The notes: a model not told the origin generated them from the letters alone. DNA of 64,000 nucleotides from Aedes albopictus (GCF_035046485.1 NC_085138.1:13767329-13831328), one strand, 5' to 3'; positions 32,865-45,111 are shown, numbered from the stretch's first letter. Numbers and translations are program-made.

Positions 32865-35735
32865 TAGTAATCACATCCTTGCGCTTAACTGAAGACTCGA
32901 TTGACAAACAACGAATAGTAGCTATGTCTAGGAGTAAATACTTCCCAATGCTTTAGAGAATTGTAAGAGTAGTTGTATTACATATCTGAGTACTGGTGTA
33001 AAATGCATTCATTTCTGGTGTTTAGTGATCAAAGTGAAATATACTCTGGTGTTCATTTATGTTGTTATTAAGTATTGTTTGGCATCAGCATGAGATTGAA
33101 TAGCATGAACGGTTCCTGACGCTTAGTTCAATTATAGGAACTTTACCATCACTGATATTTTATCAAACTGAAAAAAAACTGTTTAATTAGGTTTGGTTTT
33201 TTTAAGTCGATGTTACGTATTTTGTGATTTTTTTGGTCGACATTGAGCACCATTTGTTCGGTATTTGTAAGTATTGCTTCATATTATTTGTTTATGCGTT
33301 TGTTTTGATGTGAATTGTATAGAAATAACGGAGAACGGAGAAAAGTTTTTATCAAACTAGTGCATAATATGTTACTTGCTCATGGTGGCGTTTTTCTGTG
33401 CATGCGAATTAATCATTCAAACCTTTAAAGGTGAACAGGTATTGTAAAGGGGGGTTGAATGCATTAGTTCTGTAGTTTAATGATAACAATAAGGTTCTGG
33501 CAGTCAATAATAATCAGTTATTGTACGTTTTGTCCAATATGTGAGAGAAGCCATTTTTACTAGAAAAAAGGCCACTAATTGGTCTTCGTTTTCGGAATTG
33601 AATTGTTTTGTGGCGACAAGCAAGAGTCATTATAAGTGAGAGATTCATGAAAGAAAGGTGTTGTTCTGAAGTGACCAATAAAAAGTACATAATAGGACTT
33701 TATATAAGTGTTCTTGAGCAGACATTTTTAGGGGTTGATTTTTAAGCGGACACACTGTACTATACTTTTATGTGTACAGATTAATTCTATATTGTTTCAT
33801 CAACCAAAGGCGGATTTGAAATCAATCTTTCCTGTCAGGATGAAATGGTATCAAATAGTAATCTCAGGGTTTTTTTATATGTGCATTTTTGCGTGTTTTT
33901 AAATACAAACTTTAAAATTATATGGATACGGATTTGGAAATCACTGTTCTTCAGTACTTGTTGTAATGACTTTGCATAATACGTGTTTTTTATGAAAAGA
34001 TAGATTGAGTGTGTCCTAGTTTAGTATGGAGAAATAATGTTGACAATCTTTAATTTTTTTTCGACCTAATATATCCGATACCAGCAAATATAAGTACGTT
34101 GTAGCTTACAACTTCAATATCCCATATTTGATTTATTAATTGTATACAATATTTGGCCACTTTTAGTCCGGAGCTCTTGATCCTGTGTGGGAAAGGAGTA
34201 TTAAGTATTTCAATTTATCTGAAGATATGAAGTTTGCTTTTATTCATCTAAAGATATTGATGCGTTTGCTTTTACTTACTCCAAGATTTAATAGAACTAA
34301 ATTGAATTGCAGTATTTGTTTATGGTAGTTATTGTCTTACTCTATATTTGTTTCAATTTGAACATTATATGTTGTTATTTCTGGTACCGGCAAAGGAAGT
34401 TCGATGTAGGTGAAAAGTAATAATAACGGTAACGAATATATTTTGGATGATATTTTAATTTTGCAGCTTATAAAAGCTTTGTAAATATTATCGTCGCAGC
34501 ACCAAATCGAAGTCGCGATTTTAAGCACATGCGAAGTTGCAAATGCGAAGTATATTTGATTCAAATATTAGTATTGCGTATCACTAATCTAAATAAGAGC
34601 CACAGTATACACTATCCGAATCGAACTGCGACAGGTGTAATGTAGGTAGTAGGGAGAAATCATTTTTTGCATCGCCGGTCACACGGGATTTTAACCGAAA
34701 GCATAATATTCATAAGAAGTACAACGCATTTGGTAAGCATACTGATAGATTATAATCCTGCTACTTTGTGTTACTTGCATTTGTATTGGTAGAATTAAAT
34801 AATCGTAAAACAGATATAAGTATGTAGTATGGTGCTCTGTACTGAGAAGTGTAAGAACAAGCAACAAAATAAATCGTTTGTTTATATTTCAGTGATAATA
34901 TTCAACGTTATTAACTGCCATGTTTGATCTTCATTTTGTTTAGGTAGAATTCATAATATTTTAGAATTGTAACAAAGTTTACTGCATTCTGAGTTTTAAT
35001 ACACTGTGCATATACACCCACATGTTTTTTTTCTCACATAAGATTTTTTTTTTCAAATTGTTAGTTTATGTACGGCAGACATTCATATATTGTTTTGACA
35101 TCAAACGGTTGCCATTTTCGCACAACATGCGGTAACTGAAACGAAATACTGCTGAACTTATCGAATAATTTTCATCAATCTGATTTTTTTTCTTATAGTT
35201 TGCGTGAAAATATCAGCGTTATTTCAGAAAACTCAAGTGGCATTGTGTCAAATCAAATTTTGATGAAAATTTTGTTTTTTATGTCAATTTGTTGTTGATG
35301 GAATCAAGGATACCAAAAATAGAAGTTTAATGTTGCGGTTAAGTTAGAAGTTTCAATTTGATTTTGTATGCATGCAAGGTTTATAATCATACGAATATTT
35401 TGATTTGAATCCAATTAAAAATTACGATTTCGACTAGAGTTTGTAAGTAAGATTTAGTTTTCACATAATAAGAATGGTATGAATGTAAGGAAAGATCTTG
35501 GGAATCATTGACTTGCTTATAAAATCTTGTGTACAACTCAAAACATTGTTTGCCTGTCAAACTGTATGTAGCTTTAAATTGGATTTATTTGCATACTGAA
35601 GTTCATGCTTCAGCTAATAAACGTAGTTCCGCAAGTTGCAGTATTCTATGGCTCTAGGTGCAATTCAATTTTGTTAATCATAAAACTCTTTAAAAAAATG
35701 TATAGTTATACATAACTCAAATTACAAACTAAAGC

Positions 35736-35761
35736 AAAAAGAGAATGGAGAAGGGAGCGAA
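35736..35761 (+). promoter_or_regulatory. polypurine tract
   Basis: The 26 bases before the 3' LTR are purines except for one T and one C, with the core GGAGAAGGGAG. This would prime plus-strand cDNA synthesis and fixes the element's orientation. Confidence 0.8.
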
Positions 35762-36679
35762 TGTAGTGTTATAGATTGAGCTGAAAAAAAATGTTCAATT
35801 TAAAAATAATAAACACGCCACAACAATAAGATATTACAAAAATAGAAAAAAATAGAGAGTAAAAAAAAACATTAACTTGCATTCGATTTAGCTCAGTGTA
35901 TTTGGATGCGAATTCATACAGGGCACAGCTCTTTCAGGATTTCGAACATCAGCTTCGACTTATGACTCGAGCACGAAGTAGAGCATGGCGAAGTCGAAAG
36001 CTTTCCCACGGCGACGATGCTGAGCGACGATTACACAATGTGAAGGAAAAGGAGGGCTAGCGTTGAATGGAATGCGAATTAATGAAGAAGAGGTCAAGCA
36101 CGGCGGGTGGAACGGCAGTCGTCAGTCAATGAACGATGTTTAACGCGGACGGACGCAGGAAAGTATTTCGAACGAAACAGGTGGGATCGTGTGAGGGTTT
36201 GTTCTGCAGACTGAGGCGGATAAAGTTTCCGGGTGTGTTTGGAGTGATTTTGATTAATTGGGATGCTGTAGTGAGCTTGTGAATAGAGATTTAATAGGTT
36301 AAGAATGGGTAAATATTGCATGGTTTGAAATAAAGGCGTTTGTAGTTGAAAAGAAGGAAGATGGCTGAGTTTGTTCTAGTCCGATAGTGACAATATCATA
36401 GCAGATTGAAATGGAAATATTAGTGGCGCTGTTTAGGTGATTGTGGATGTTTCCTTGGAAGAGTTGCAGTGGCTCCAGTCCTCGAAAAGGTAAGATTTTC
36501 TGTAATGGTGGTGTATTTGCTCTTGTAGTTTTATGCAATCGTTATTGGTCGCAAATTTTATTTATTGTTGAAAAAAAACGGGATATTACACTCCTGTGTT
36601 GTACGGGATAAACGTCACCGACGTGGAGTTTTCCGGAAGAATTTTTCAATTTTGTCAGGCAGATTATCGGTTTACTACA
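35762..36679 (+). repeat. 3' LTR (918 bp)
   Basis: Matches the 5' LTR with a constant offset of 8,898 bp; no mismatch was noticed by eye. Ends ...TTTACTACA at 36679 and abuts the right copy of the 103-bp repeat. Confidence 0.9.
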
Positions 36680-36782
36680 GATGCAGATGGGCCCTACAGA
36701 GACAAAAACATGTTTGTTTACAAAAAGCAGATAGGCCCTTTTCAAATGTTCGTCTAGAGTTCAGCGTGCTTGTTTACATGGA
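36680..36782. repeat. 103-bp direct repeat, right flank of the LTR element
   Basis: Identical by eye to 26725-26827; the sequences beyond it (CTTAGACTCTGG here) and before the left copy (TCTATGCAGGTG) differ, so the duplication is confined to these 103 bases. Confidence 0.9.
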
Positions 36783-37138
36783 CTTAGACTCTGGCAGAGA
36801 TCCGGCAAAACTGTTTTTAGATACAAATTCAGTAAAACGGTAATTAGACGATTGGTTTTGTACTAGTAGAGTTGAATATTATTGATATTTCCGTATTATA
36901 ATGGTTTCGGGATGGAAAACGTAAATATAATTTTTGCCGCTCGTTAAAATTTCTAACACCTTGTAAACAAGCTCGCTGAACTGTCAGACAAAATGAGGTT
37001 AGATCAGGTGCTTGCAGTACCCTACTCTTAGCTGACGGTCTCTTTAGTCTCTTGACCCGTGGAAGCATGAGGTAGGAACTTGTGAGAACCAGAGCTATGT
37101 TGGATGCTCTCCTTATCGACTCACCGTTTTGCAGCTCA

Positions 37139-37330
37139 GCACCCACAAGGTGGCCGAGGCCGGAATGATGCAGCGGGCAGGGCATGTTTCAAGAATGCCG
37201 GACAACAACAAGTTGGGATAGGAAGACTTGGAATGCAAATATGAGCGTGCGATGGACTGTCCAGGTGGATCGTGATCTGGCGAGCATTGGGCTTGACCGA
37301 GGATGGAGAGTGGATTCAGAACTGATGAAA
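37139..37330 (+). pseudogene. LINE C-terminal fragment
   Basis: Two overlapping plus-strand frames read GMMQRAGHVSRMPDNN and then VDRDLASIGLDRGWRVD. This is the typical C-terminal wording after the RT of RTE-like LINEs (a GHVxRMPDN block followed by DVDxDLxxxGxxxWR). A frameshift separates the two parts. No RT lies upstream, so it is a short remnant. Confidence 0.65.
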
Positions 37331-39160
37331 ATTCATCAAAGTCTGCAATGCGATTACAGAAGGTTCAAATCAGCTGAATAAATAGATGTCCGATAAAAGA
37401 GAAACTTTAACTAAGCACCTTCTGATACCTTCCCGACGACCGAAACGCCACCACCCAATCGTCTCCGTCACATCATTAATCTTATTTGATATCAAAATTA
37501 CATTTGTCCTTTCTCAAAATGATATATGAATCGAGCGAACAGCAGCCTTCTCTCCAGGTCCAGATGTCCTTCTTCGGCATTTACCGAGGAGAGGGTGCGC
37601 CGCATAAAGTGTTGGCATATTTGTGGCCAGCGCCAGACCAGCGGTGAGGACACATTCGAATGTAAACAAACAGTGACAGTTCGAAGTCGTCGTCCGGCGC
37701 GCCTTGGTTCAGGATTGCCGATAATAAATGATTCCTGGCTATGATGGGTGAAGTGTGTGGCCGGGCCGTCGTCCGTCGTGGTATAAGCCGATTTAGCACC
37801 GTTACCCACTTCTCTGGGCTACTACATACAACAGTGATGTCGATTTCTGGGGACATCAAATTTCCGGTTGTTCCAGTTTGGAGAGCGTGTTGGTTATGCT
37901 ATGATTAGGCGACTAATGCCTAAATAGTTCGAAGGAGACGTTTGATGGGTATTTTTTCCAGACCGAAAGGGAAATTAATGAGGTTTTTGTTTGGGGTGGA
38001 AGTAGAAGGATTCCGGAGAAATACAGGTTTTGTCGTTTGATTGATGGAGGAAGTCTTGTATTGTTTCTGCTAAGTCAGGCCTACCGATATTCATACATTG
38101 AAATATGTGTAGCTCTTTCAGCTCACATGGTAGACCGTAGAGCTTCAAATCAATACACAATGCAAGAATGTTTCACAATCCAGTAGAATCCATTCCGAAA
38201 GGCCGCCCAGCATACATTAGTTCTGATTGACAAATTGGTAAGCAAAAGGCAGACATTTATCTCGCCACAGCCATCGCAGCCAATTCCGTTTGTATTCCGG
38301 ATTAAGGATTGCCTACCGATTGCTGCTACTATCTTAGGCGGCGGCAGCAGCAGCAGCAGCACTAGCAGTTAACCCCTTTTGACCGACTTACATTTGCCAA
38401 GTCCAACTACGCTAGAACATCTATTCCGTAGCCGTGGTCGTTGTCGTCGTCGCTATCGTCAGTCGGCCGGAGACGGAAACAATCGCTCGCTAGGCTCGGC
38501 CGTTCGCAATAAATAATCAATCATGATTTATCACTCATACAGGAATTAACTTTTCATTCCCTGATTGCCATTGTGTCTGTCGGTCGTGGAAGACAATCCG
38601 ATAAAAGGGGTTGAGTGAAGGGACCGGTTGTTGGATGAGTGGAAGAAGATCTAAACATTTCTTCCCACTACGGTAGAGATTCGACGGAGTCCACCTACCA
38701 GACGGTAATCGTGCGAGTTCGGAGTCTACGGACTTCGGTGCCGAACAGTTTCTCCAATAGAGAAGGTCTCCGCCCGAGATGAAAAATATCCGATTGTAAA
38801 TTATCATTTCTCTATGCTTCAGCTGGGAAAGCGCTCTTCCCGAAGGCTGATGATTTGATTTGGTTCGGGGTGCAGTTTTAAAGGACAGTGGTTGAGAACT
38901 AAGAAGAAGAGGTCAAAATAATGTAAACCCCAAATAGTCAAAGTGTCCTGTTTCTCAATACAAAATACACTTAAAAGATCATCAAAATTTATATGAATTT
39001 CCAAATTGATTGTCCAAATTTAACTTTCTGGCTGTCTGATATTTATATGTAGTAACGAAGAACATCTTAATAAGATTTCAAGCTGCTCAATAAGGCCACA
39101 CTGATCGAAAAAGGACTGCAGTTTATGCATTCATTAAGTCAGGGCGTTAATAAGGAAACT
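37331..39160. other. low-copy noncoding; nothing recognised
   Basis: Richer in GC than the surroundings and free of obvious repeats apart from a short (CAG)n at about 38344-38361 and a (GTC)n at 38440-38461. Open frames up to 103 codons on both strands lack any recognisable domain. It may be host intergenic or intronic sequence. Confidence 0.45.
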
Positions 39161-39306
39161 TAGTTCGCGAGCACAGGTCTTGCTATTGAGCATTTGAGAT
39201 GGGGCCAAAGGGGTTTCCAGGAAGCTCCCAAAAAGCCAAAGGAAAGTTCCGAGACGCTGCATTAGCGTTTCAGGGGATTTCAGGAGCTCCGCTGGCTTTT
39301 CAATAA

Positions 39307-39470
39307 GGGGTTGTCCATAAACTACGTAGACTCTTACGGAGGGAAGGGGGTCTGGGCCAAAGTCTACGCTCCATACAAATTTCAAAAATTTTGTATGGAC
39401 AAAAGTCTACGAGGGGGAGGGGGGCTCTTAGATGGCCAAAAATTAGTCTACGTAGTTTATGGACAGCGCC
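39307..39470. mobile_element. PIF/Harbinger-type MITE, copy B
   Basis: Ends GGGGTTGTCCATAAACTACG and the complement CGTAGTTTATGGACAGCGCC; TAA flanks both sides (39304-39306, 39471-39473). Same family as copy A but with TAC/GTA in place of CAC/GTG. G runs occur inside on the plus strand. Confidence 0.85.
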
Positions 39471-39521
39471 TAAGATTACGGAGATTTCTAAGGGTTTTTT
39501 TAATAGTATTGGGAGGTTTTA

Positions 39522-39628
39522 GGGGTTGCCCATAAACCACGTGATCATTTTTGGGAGATTTGTATGCACCGTGGTGTTTGCCCAACAAACCCCTATCCCA
39601 CATGACCACGTGATTTATGGGTGGTCCC
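39522..39628. mobile_element. PIF/Harbinger-type MITE, copy C
   Basis: Ends GGGGTTGCCCATAAACCACG and CGTGATTTATGGGTGGTCCC. Flanks TTA and TCA, a one-base mismatch. It lies 51 bp from copy B. Confidence 0.75.
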
Positions 39629-40479
39629 TCAAGAGATTTTAAGAGTGATTTGGGGGGAGGAGTCTCAGGAGCCTTCAAAGGGTGTTACAGGAGATTTTAG
39701 GGGCGTTTCCAAGTCATTTAAGAGAATTTCATAAACGTTTCAGTTTTCAAAGGCATTCCAAGGGGTTTCCAAGGCATTTCAATTTAAATTTAAAGGGGGT
39801 TTCAAATGGATTATGGACATTCTAGTGGCGTTTTCCTGAAATTCCCTTGGACCCCCTGAAACGCTCTTGAGATCGCCCCTGAGACCTCCTGAAGCACCCA
39901 GGGACTCCTTGGAACACCTCATAAGCTCTCTGAAACTCTATTAAAGCCCCTGACACCCCCTGGAACGACCCTAAGACCTCCAGGTACCCCAATGAAACGC
40001 CTTTGAAACCACTCAGGAACCCCCTGAAGTACCCTGAAATCACTCAAAACGCGCCTGAGACCTCCTGGTACCCCATTAAACTTCATGAAACGCCCCTGAG
40101 ATCTCAGGTATCTCCTGACATCCCCTGAAATGCTCATGAGACCTCTAGATACCCCCTGAAACCTTCTGGGACTCCCTAAAACTCCCCTGAGACCCACTGT
40201 AATGGCCTTGTGAACCGCTGAAACACCCAGAGAGCCCTTTTATCCCCTGAGACCCTCTGAAACGCCACTGAAACCTCCTGGGGCCCATTTTAAACATCCC
40301 TGAGTTTCAAGGGTCCAATGAAAACCCCGGAAACCTTCTGAGGTCCTTGGAACTCACCTAGAGTGACCTGGAATCCAACCCCAATCTCGACTTCCAAATC
40401 GGAAAATTTGAGTTCTTTCTTTTGAATAGAAGAAATGCGTGGGTTCCGAGGTGAACTAACCTAGGACTAAAAATCTTGT

Positions 40480-42440
40480 GAATGCATAGATTCCTTAAAA
40501 AATTGCTTTTAAATTTCTTCAAGAATTTCTTCTAGAGGAACCTCCTGAAATTCATCCAAGAATCCCAGCAGAAAAGCGTCTATGGATTTCCTTAGGAAAT
40601 TCTTCAAAGATTGTTTCAGAAATCCGTAGGAGAATTCGGATTTCTTCAGAAAATCTGAAGATCAGAATCTCCCAAGAAATGGCTTTAACAATTTATTTAG
40701 AGAATTACAAATGTCCCTCATGTCAGCAAATTCTTTAAGAGATACCTAAAGAAAGTTTTTTTTTATATTATTTAATGCATTGCTTCAGAAATTACTCCAG
40801 GATTTCGGTCCTAAAATCCACCAAGGTTTCTTTTAGAAACTCCTTCAGTGGTTTCTTGAGAAATACTTCCAGAGTTTTTTTTTAAGTTTTCCAGCGTTTT
40901 CTTAAATTCCTCCTAAACGATGTTCCAAGCAATTTTCTTTGAGAACTTTTCTGGGGAAAAATCCATGAGTGCCTTCTAAAATTCCACCAGGGATTACTTT
41001 TAAAATTCTTCTTGGGATATGCTCAAAAAAAATTTCGGAAATTTCTCTAAGATTTCTTCAATATTTCTTTCAATAAATTTTTTGCAGAAATTCGTCAGAA
41101 ATTCGTACAGATATTTCTTCAAGAAGCCCACAAGAGATTTGTTCAAAAATAAAATTCTTATGAAAATTGCGGCAGGAATGTGTCCAGAAACTTTTTCCAT
41201 GAAATACTGCTTGAATTCTTCCAGAGATTCTTGCATTATTACTTGCAGTGGGTAGGTAGAGATCCCTTCCAGATTTCATCAAGATAATCTTCCAGAGATC
41301 CCTTAATGTATTTCCCCTGGAAATTTCAAGACTTTTTTGTCTTTATTAACCTTCCTTTTGCATCACGTTGGCAGCAGCTCGCTGACGTAGTGTAGGGTTT
41401 GGGTCAAAAGTGACCCTAATGCCATAGGAGGGTTGAAGAGGCTTTCAGCCAGACACTGGTTCACCTCTCCACTTATCAAGAAATTTATTCAGAAATTTTA
41501 GCTCTGTGTTACGTCAGGAATTCTTTCGGGAACATTTCAAGAGTGGACTTGGAGGATCTTTACAGAAGCTAATCTAGGCATTTTTTCCAGGAATTTTTGC
41601 AAAGACTATTTTGGAAATACATGCGCAGATTGCTCCAAAAATACTTTCAGGAAATCCTCTAAAAATTTTATTACAGATTTTTTTAGGATTTTTTTTTCTA
41701 GAAATACTTAATAATTCGAATAAATTTCTGATGATGTTTTGATCTCGTGGCAGATTCTATCAAACAGATTTTTCTGTATCGCCGTATTTGGAGGTATAGC
41801 AGACACCAAGAGTCCTAGATTTCAAAAGAAATTACCAAAAATGTACTATTTTCAGACGGTTTTTAATTTTTGCTGGTATTAATTTTTCGAAAACAGTAGT
41901 GAAAATGTACAAATTCTCATAAACTCTTTGGAGTTTAAACTGCAATTTATTATGTTGTTATTTAAACTGTGAAAAGTGATTTTCACTTCAAATTTGATGC
42001 TTTCTGGAGATATCTGCATCACATTTTAAGAATCTGTATTTTTCTGTACTCTGTATCTTGCCTGAATAGAAGGTCAAAAATTTGCATATCTGGCATCTCT
42101 GGGTGATACCGCTGGAGGATTTTTTTGAATGAATTTATAGTTCAATTTCTGGAAGGATTAGTACACAAGAATCTTCGAAATACTACCTGTAGCAATTTAT
42201 ATAATAAAATGGAAATCCTGGAGGAATTCTTCAAAAATCCACTGAAGTAATTTCGTAAAAACTAAACCGTGAAAGGAGTTTTCGAAAGAGCTGCGGGATG
42301 CCTGCAGAAGTTGCTGAGGGATTTTTTGAATAAATCCCTGAAGCATTGCAAAAAAAAGAACTCTGGAAGAATCTCTGAAGAAAGGTTTAAATAAACACTA
42401 AGAAACTTTTGAACGACTTCCAGAAGAATAAATTGAGAAT
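40480..42440. repeat. degenerate GAAATTCTTC repeat tract
   Basis: Same texture as 13437-15100. Interrupted at about 41345-41455 by TTTGGGTCAAAAGTGACCC-containing sequence and at 41740-42110 by sequence with CTGTATC-type words that I do not recognise. No gene. Confidence 0.55.
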
Positions 42441-43018
42441 TTTCGTTCCGCTTCTGATATAAGCACGACAGTTACTAACCATAACAGCGTAACCATGTTC
42501 CAATAGAATTCTATCCCATTATATGGGATTTGACAGCAAGCACACTCATCTCACTGGGCCACTCTTGCCGTTCATCACAAATACAATCAAACACATCTAT
42601 CACTTCGCGAAACCCACGTGCTTTTGTTTTATGCGGGAATATATTTCCTTTTGTTTTGCCTTGCGAGTGTCACTGCGACGGTATGTTTTGTGAAACTACG
42701 ACCGCCGCCGGACTCTAATAAAAGATAAGCGCGACAATAAATGCCTGAGAGATTATCTTATATGTAGTTAGTAAAACTCGAACGGAACTTTGAATAAATT
42801 CCAACAATAATTTCTGAAAAATTCTTGAATTTCTAATGGAAAACCTTAGAGGAATTTAAAAAAAAACTCCTACTTTCTATTTAAAATTTCTCTAAGAATT
42901 GCATCGTTTGAGTAATCTTTGGAGAAAGATAGAAGTAGTGCTTTAGAAAGAACTCCGGGAGAATAAAAAAAACGAAATTCTGATAATATTTCGGAAGGAA
43001 TGCCATCAAAAATTTACT
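42441..43018. other. noncoding; nothing recognised
   Basis: Contains a 17-bp palindrome ATCCCATTATATGGGAT (42513-42529) and, after 42790, more of the degenerate repeat. No gene. Confidence 0.4.
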
Positions 43019-43440
43019 GCCGGGGCCAGTGGTGCAGTGGCTACACGTTCGCTTCATAAGCAGATGGTCATGGGTTCGATCCCAGCCCCGGCACATGACC
43101 CTCTTCTGAGCTCTCATAGCTCAAACGAATCCGGATAATTGGATATCGGCGAACGGCAACCCATAATGGAAGACCCCAAATCGGATTGGAAAAGGAACAA
43201 CAGCCACACATTATTTCATTATCGTGCTCATCATTCTAACAAGGACAGGGTAGAATAGTGAAAACAGCACAAATGCAAACCAGTTCGGTATAGTAGAATA
43301 AAAATATAATAGAATACATTTAGGCGCTGTACAAAGTGTAAGTGCAGCCGCCAGTTGGAATCGCTCACGTAGTGCCCTAGGGGACAAAAGAGCTGTTAAA
43401 TAGGTTAAGTGGTTTAGAATAAAAAATAAAAAATCAAAAA
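43019..43440 (+). mobile_element. tRNA-derived SINE (Met-like head)
   Basis: The first 75 bp fold like a tRNA: acceptor strands GCCGGGG and CCCCGGC, A-box-like CAGTGGTGCAGTGGC, anticodon loop TTCATAA and B box GGTTCGATCCC. An unrelated body follows and ends in an A-rich tail near 43440. The anticodon stem is poorly paired, so it is a SINE promoter rather than a working tRNA gene. Confidence 0.8.
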
Positions 43441-44262
43441 TTTATGAAGAAAAACATAAACGAGCTTTTTTAGGTAGCAATGCATGAAGTAATTTCCTGA
43501 AGAATCACTGAAAGAACCCCTGTGGATTTTCTTTTTAGGAAACCCGTGGACTAGTTTCAGATTGAATCTTTTGAGAAATCTCTTCAGAAACTCCTGTAGA
43601 ATACCCGAGAAAGTTCAGGAGGATCACTTCAAGGAGTTCCTGGAAAAATGTTCAAATAACTATAGACTGTTTCAGAAATTATAAATACACATTGTTTATT
43701 AAATTAAATGAACTGTTCTAATGATTTTTACCAACTTCTTTCAGAGTATAGCATATTGTACTGCATATTTTTATTATTTCCTTTCTATTGTCTTGATATT
43801 TTTAAGAACAGTCGAGTTCTCTAACAAATAACTTAATTTTTCAAATTTGCATTTGCAAAAAGGTGTTTTTTAATGATTTCAACATTATTTATCCCTAAAT
43901 ACCAAAAATTATCAAAATGTTCATCACATTCGTTTTCTCAACAAGTTGTCTGAGGAATGCCTTGATCAATATTTGAGAAAAATCGATAAATGCATTTCCA
44001 CAATTTTTTTTCGGAGATCAAGTTTCTTATTTTTTAAGGTTTTCTACGGAACATAAGAACTACCACACAGTTTCTTAGCTTTCCTGAACGCATTTAATCT
44101 AAACAAACTTCTTTTTTCAGCTCAGATGGCAAAGCTTGTCATACCATAAACACGAATGCAGTAAGCAGTAATTAAGACATTCGTTTGCTTAACGTTTGTT
44201 GCTACTGGTGTTGTTGAGAAATTTGATCACGATCGATCAAACGATCAAATCTGACTATACAT

Positions 44263-44964
44263 TAGACTGGGTCAACAAAGTCGATTTTTCGGAACAAAGC
44301 TTTTTCGACTCATTTTAGCGTACAAAGTAACTGTGCAAAATTTGGGAGCGATTGGTTGCTTCCCCGTATTCCGCATTGCGATTGAAATTTGTATGGAATT
44401 TTGTATGGGAAAACGTACTTTTTTGCATTTTTCTCATAAATTGAAATTTTTCGTCTAAAACAATCCAACCAATGACGGCAAAGTATAGCCTAGCATATGC
44501 CGAAAAACTTTGCCGAAGACCGCAAAGTGATCCGACACTTGTGAAAAAAGTTATAACGTACAGATTTCCCGGTGGTGCTTAACAGTTAACATGTAAAGGA
44601 ATAACATCAATAATAAAATCTCAATTTTTGGTCTAACTTTCAAGGCGAATAACTTTTTTCACAAGCGTCGTATCACTTTGCGGTCTTCGGCAAAGTTTTT
44701 CGGCATATCCTAGGCTATACTTTAACGTCATTGGTTGGATTGTTTTAGACGAAAAATTTCAATTTATGAGAAAAATGCAAAAAAGTACGTTTTCCCATAC
44801 TAACTTCCATACAAATTTCAATCGCAATGCGGAATACGGGGACGCAACCATTCGCTCCCAAATTTTGCACAGTTGTTTCGGACGCTAATATGGATTGAAA
44901 AAGCTTTGTTCCGGGTTGATACGATCAAATTTAAAGTTTCTCCATACAACGTTGACCCACTCTA
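44263..44964. mobile_element. hAT-type foldback element (702 bp)
   Basis: Starts TAGACTGGGTCAAC and ends GTTGACCCACTCTA. The arms of about 300 bp share CCCGTATTCCGCATTGCGAT, AAAACGTACTTTTTTGCA and CACTTTGCGGTCTTCGGC with their complements. The 8-bp target duplication CTATACAT is perfect (44255-44262, 44965-44972). No ORF. Confidence 0.95.
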
Positions 44965-45111
44965 CTATACATGTCAATGGTTGGTCCTCCGTGATTGATC
45001 TGAGCTGGTACCAATTGCACTGGGATCCAAATGAATAAGGGCTGGGACCTAGGCTGGGACACTCCACTTATTCTAAAAGTGCAATTAAGGCAGCTCATAT
45101 ATTTTGGATCA

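Larger units (their letters stand above)
28363..35735 (+). other. LARD interior, no coding capacity seen
   Basis: About 7.4 kb of AT-rich sequence with stops in all frames. Two blocks around 30420 and 31165 repeat AAGCTGGCCACATTCATTACTGTGA with changes. Around 29455-29535, GGCGTGGAGTTTTTT ... CAGTTTACACTGCCCG resembles the last 80 bp of the LTR (GACGTGGAGTTTTCC ... CGGTTTACTACATGGCGC), possibly a decayed LTR end. Apart from the two nested elements I recognise nothing else. Confidence 0.6.
26864..36679 (+). mobile_element. complete non-coding LTR retrotransposon derivative (LARD-like, 9.8 kb)
   Basis: Two 918-bp LTRs bracket 7,980 bp. The left LTR is followed directly by a primer-binding site and the right LTR is preceded by a purine-rich tract, so the element is oriented plus. 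The LTRs show no difference by eye, which implies a recent insertion. The interior has no frame over 95 codons and no gag, protease, RT or integrase motif, so it must rely on proteins of an autonomous partner, as LARD and TRIM elements do. It carries a hairpin array in the leader (28001-28362), a nested hAT MITE (30596-31001) and a nested TA element (31908-32864). Those insertions could predate this copy, being carried along with it. Outer flanks are unusual (103-bp repeat). Confidence 0.85.
39164..40420. repeat. GTTTCAGG-type degenerate array with shared leader
   Basis: Starts with the leader TTCGCGAGCACAGGTCTTGCT, then GAGATGGGGCCAAAGGGG, shared with 54005. To about 39835 the words are GGGGTTTCAAGGCATTTCA-like; from about 39840 the opposite strand's wording, CCTGAAACGCCCCTGAGACC, takes over to about 40350. 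The tract is thus a large imperfect inverted array. Two Harbinger-type MITEs (39307, 39522) are inserted in it. Confidence 0.75.

Noticed and set aside
38875..38900. ACAGTGGTTGAGAAC as a hAT terminus
   Set aside because: No matching inverted end or target duplication was found nearby.
43019..43093. Functional tRNA-Met gene
   Set aside because: Acceptor and T arms fit, but the anticodon stem is poorly paired and the sequence continues into a SINE body with an A-rich tail.
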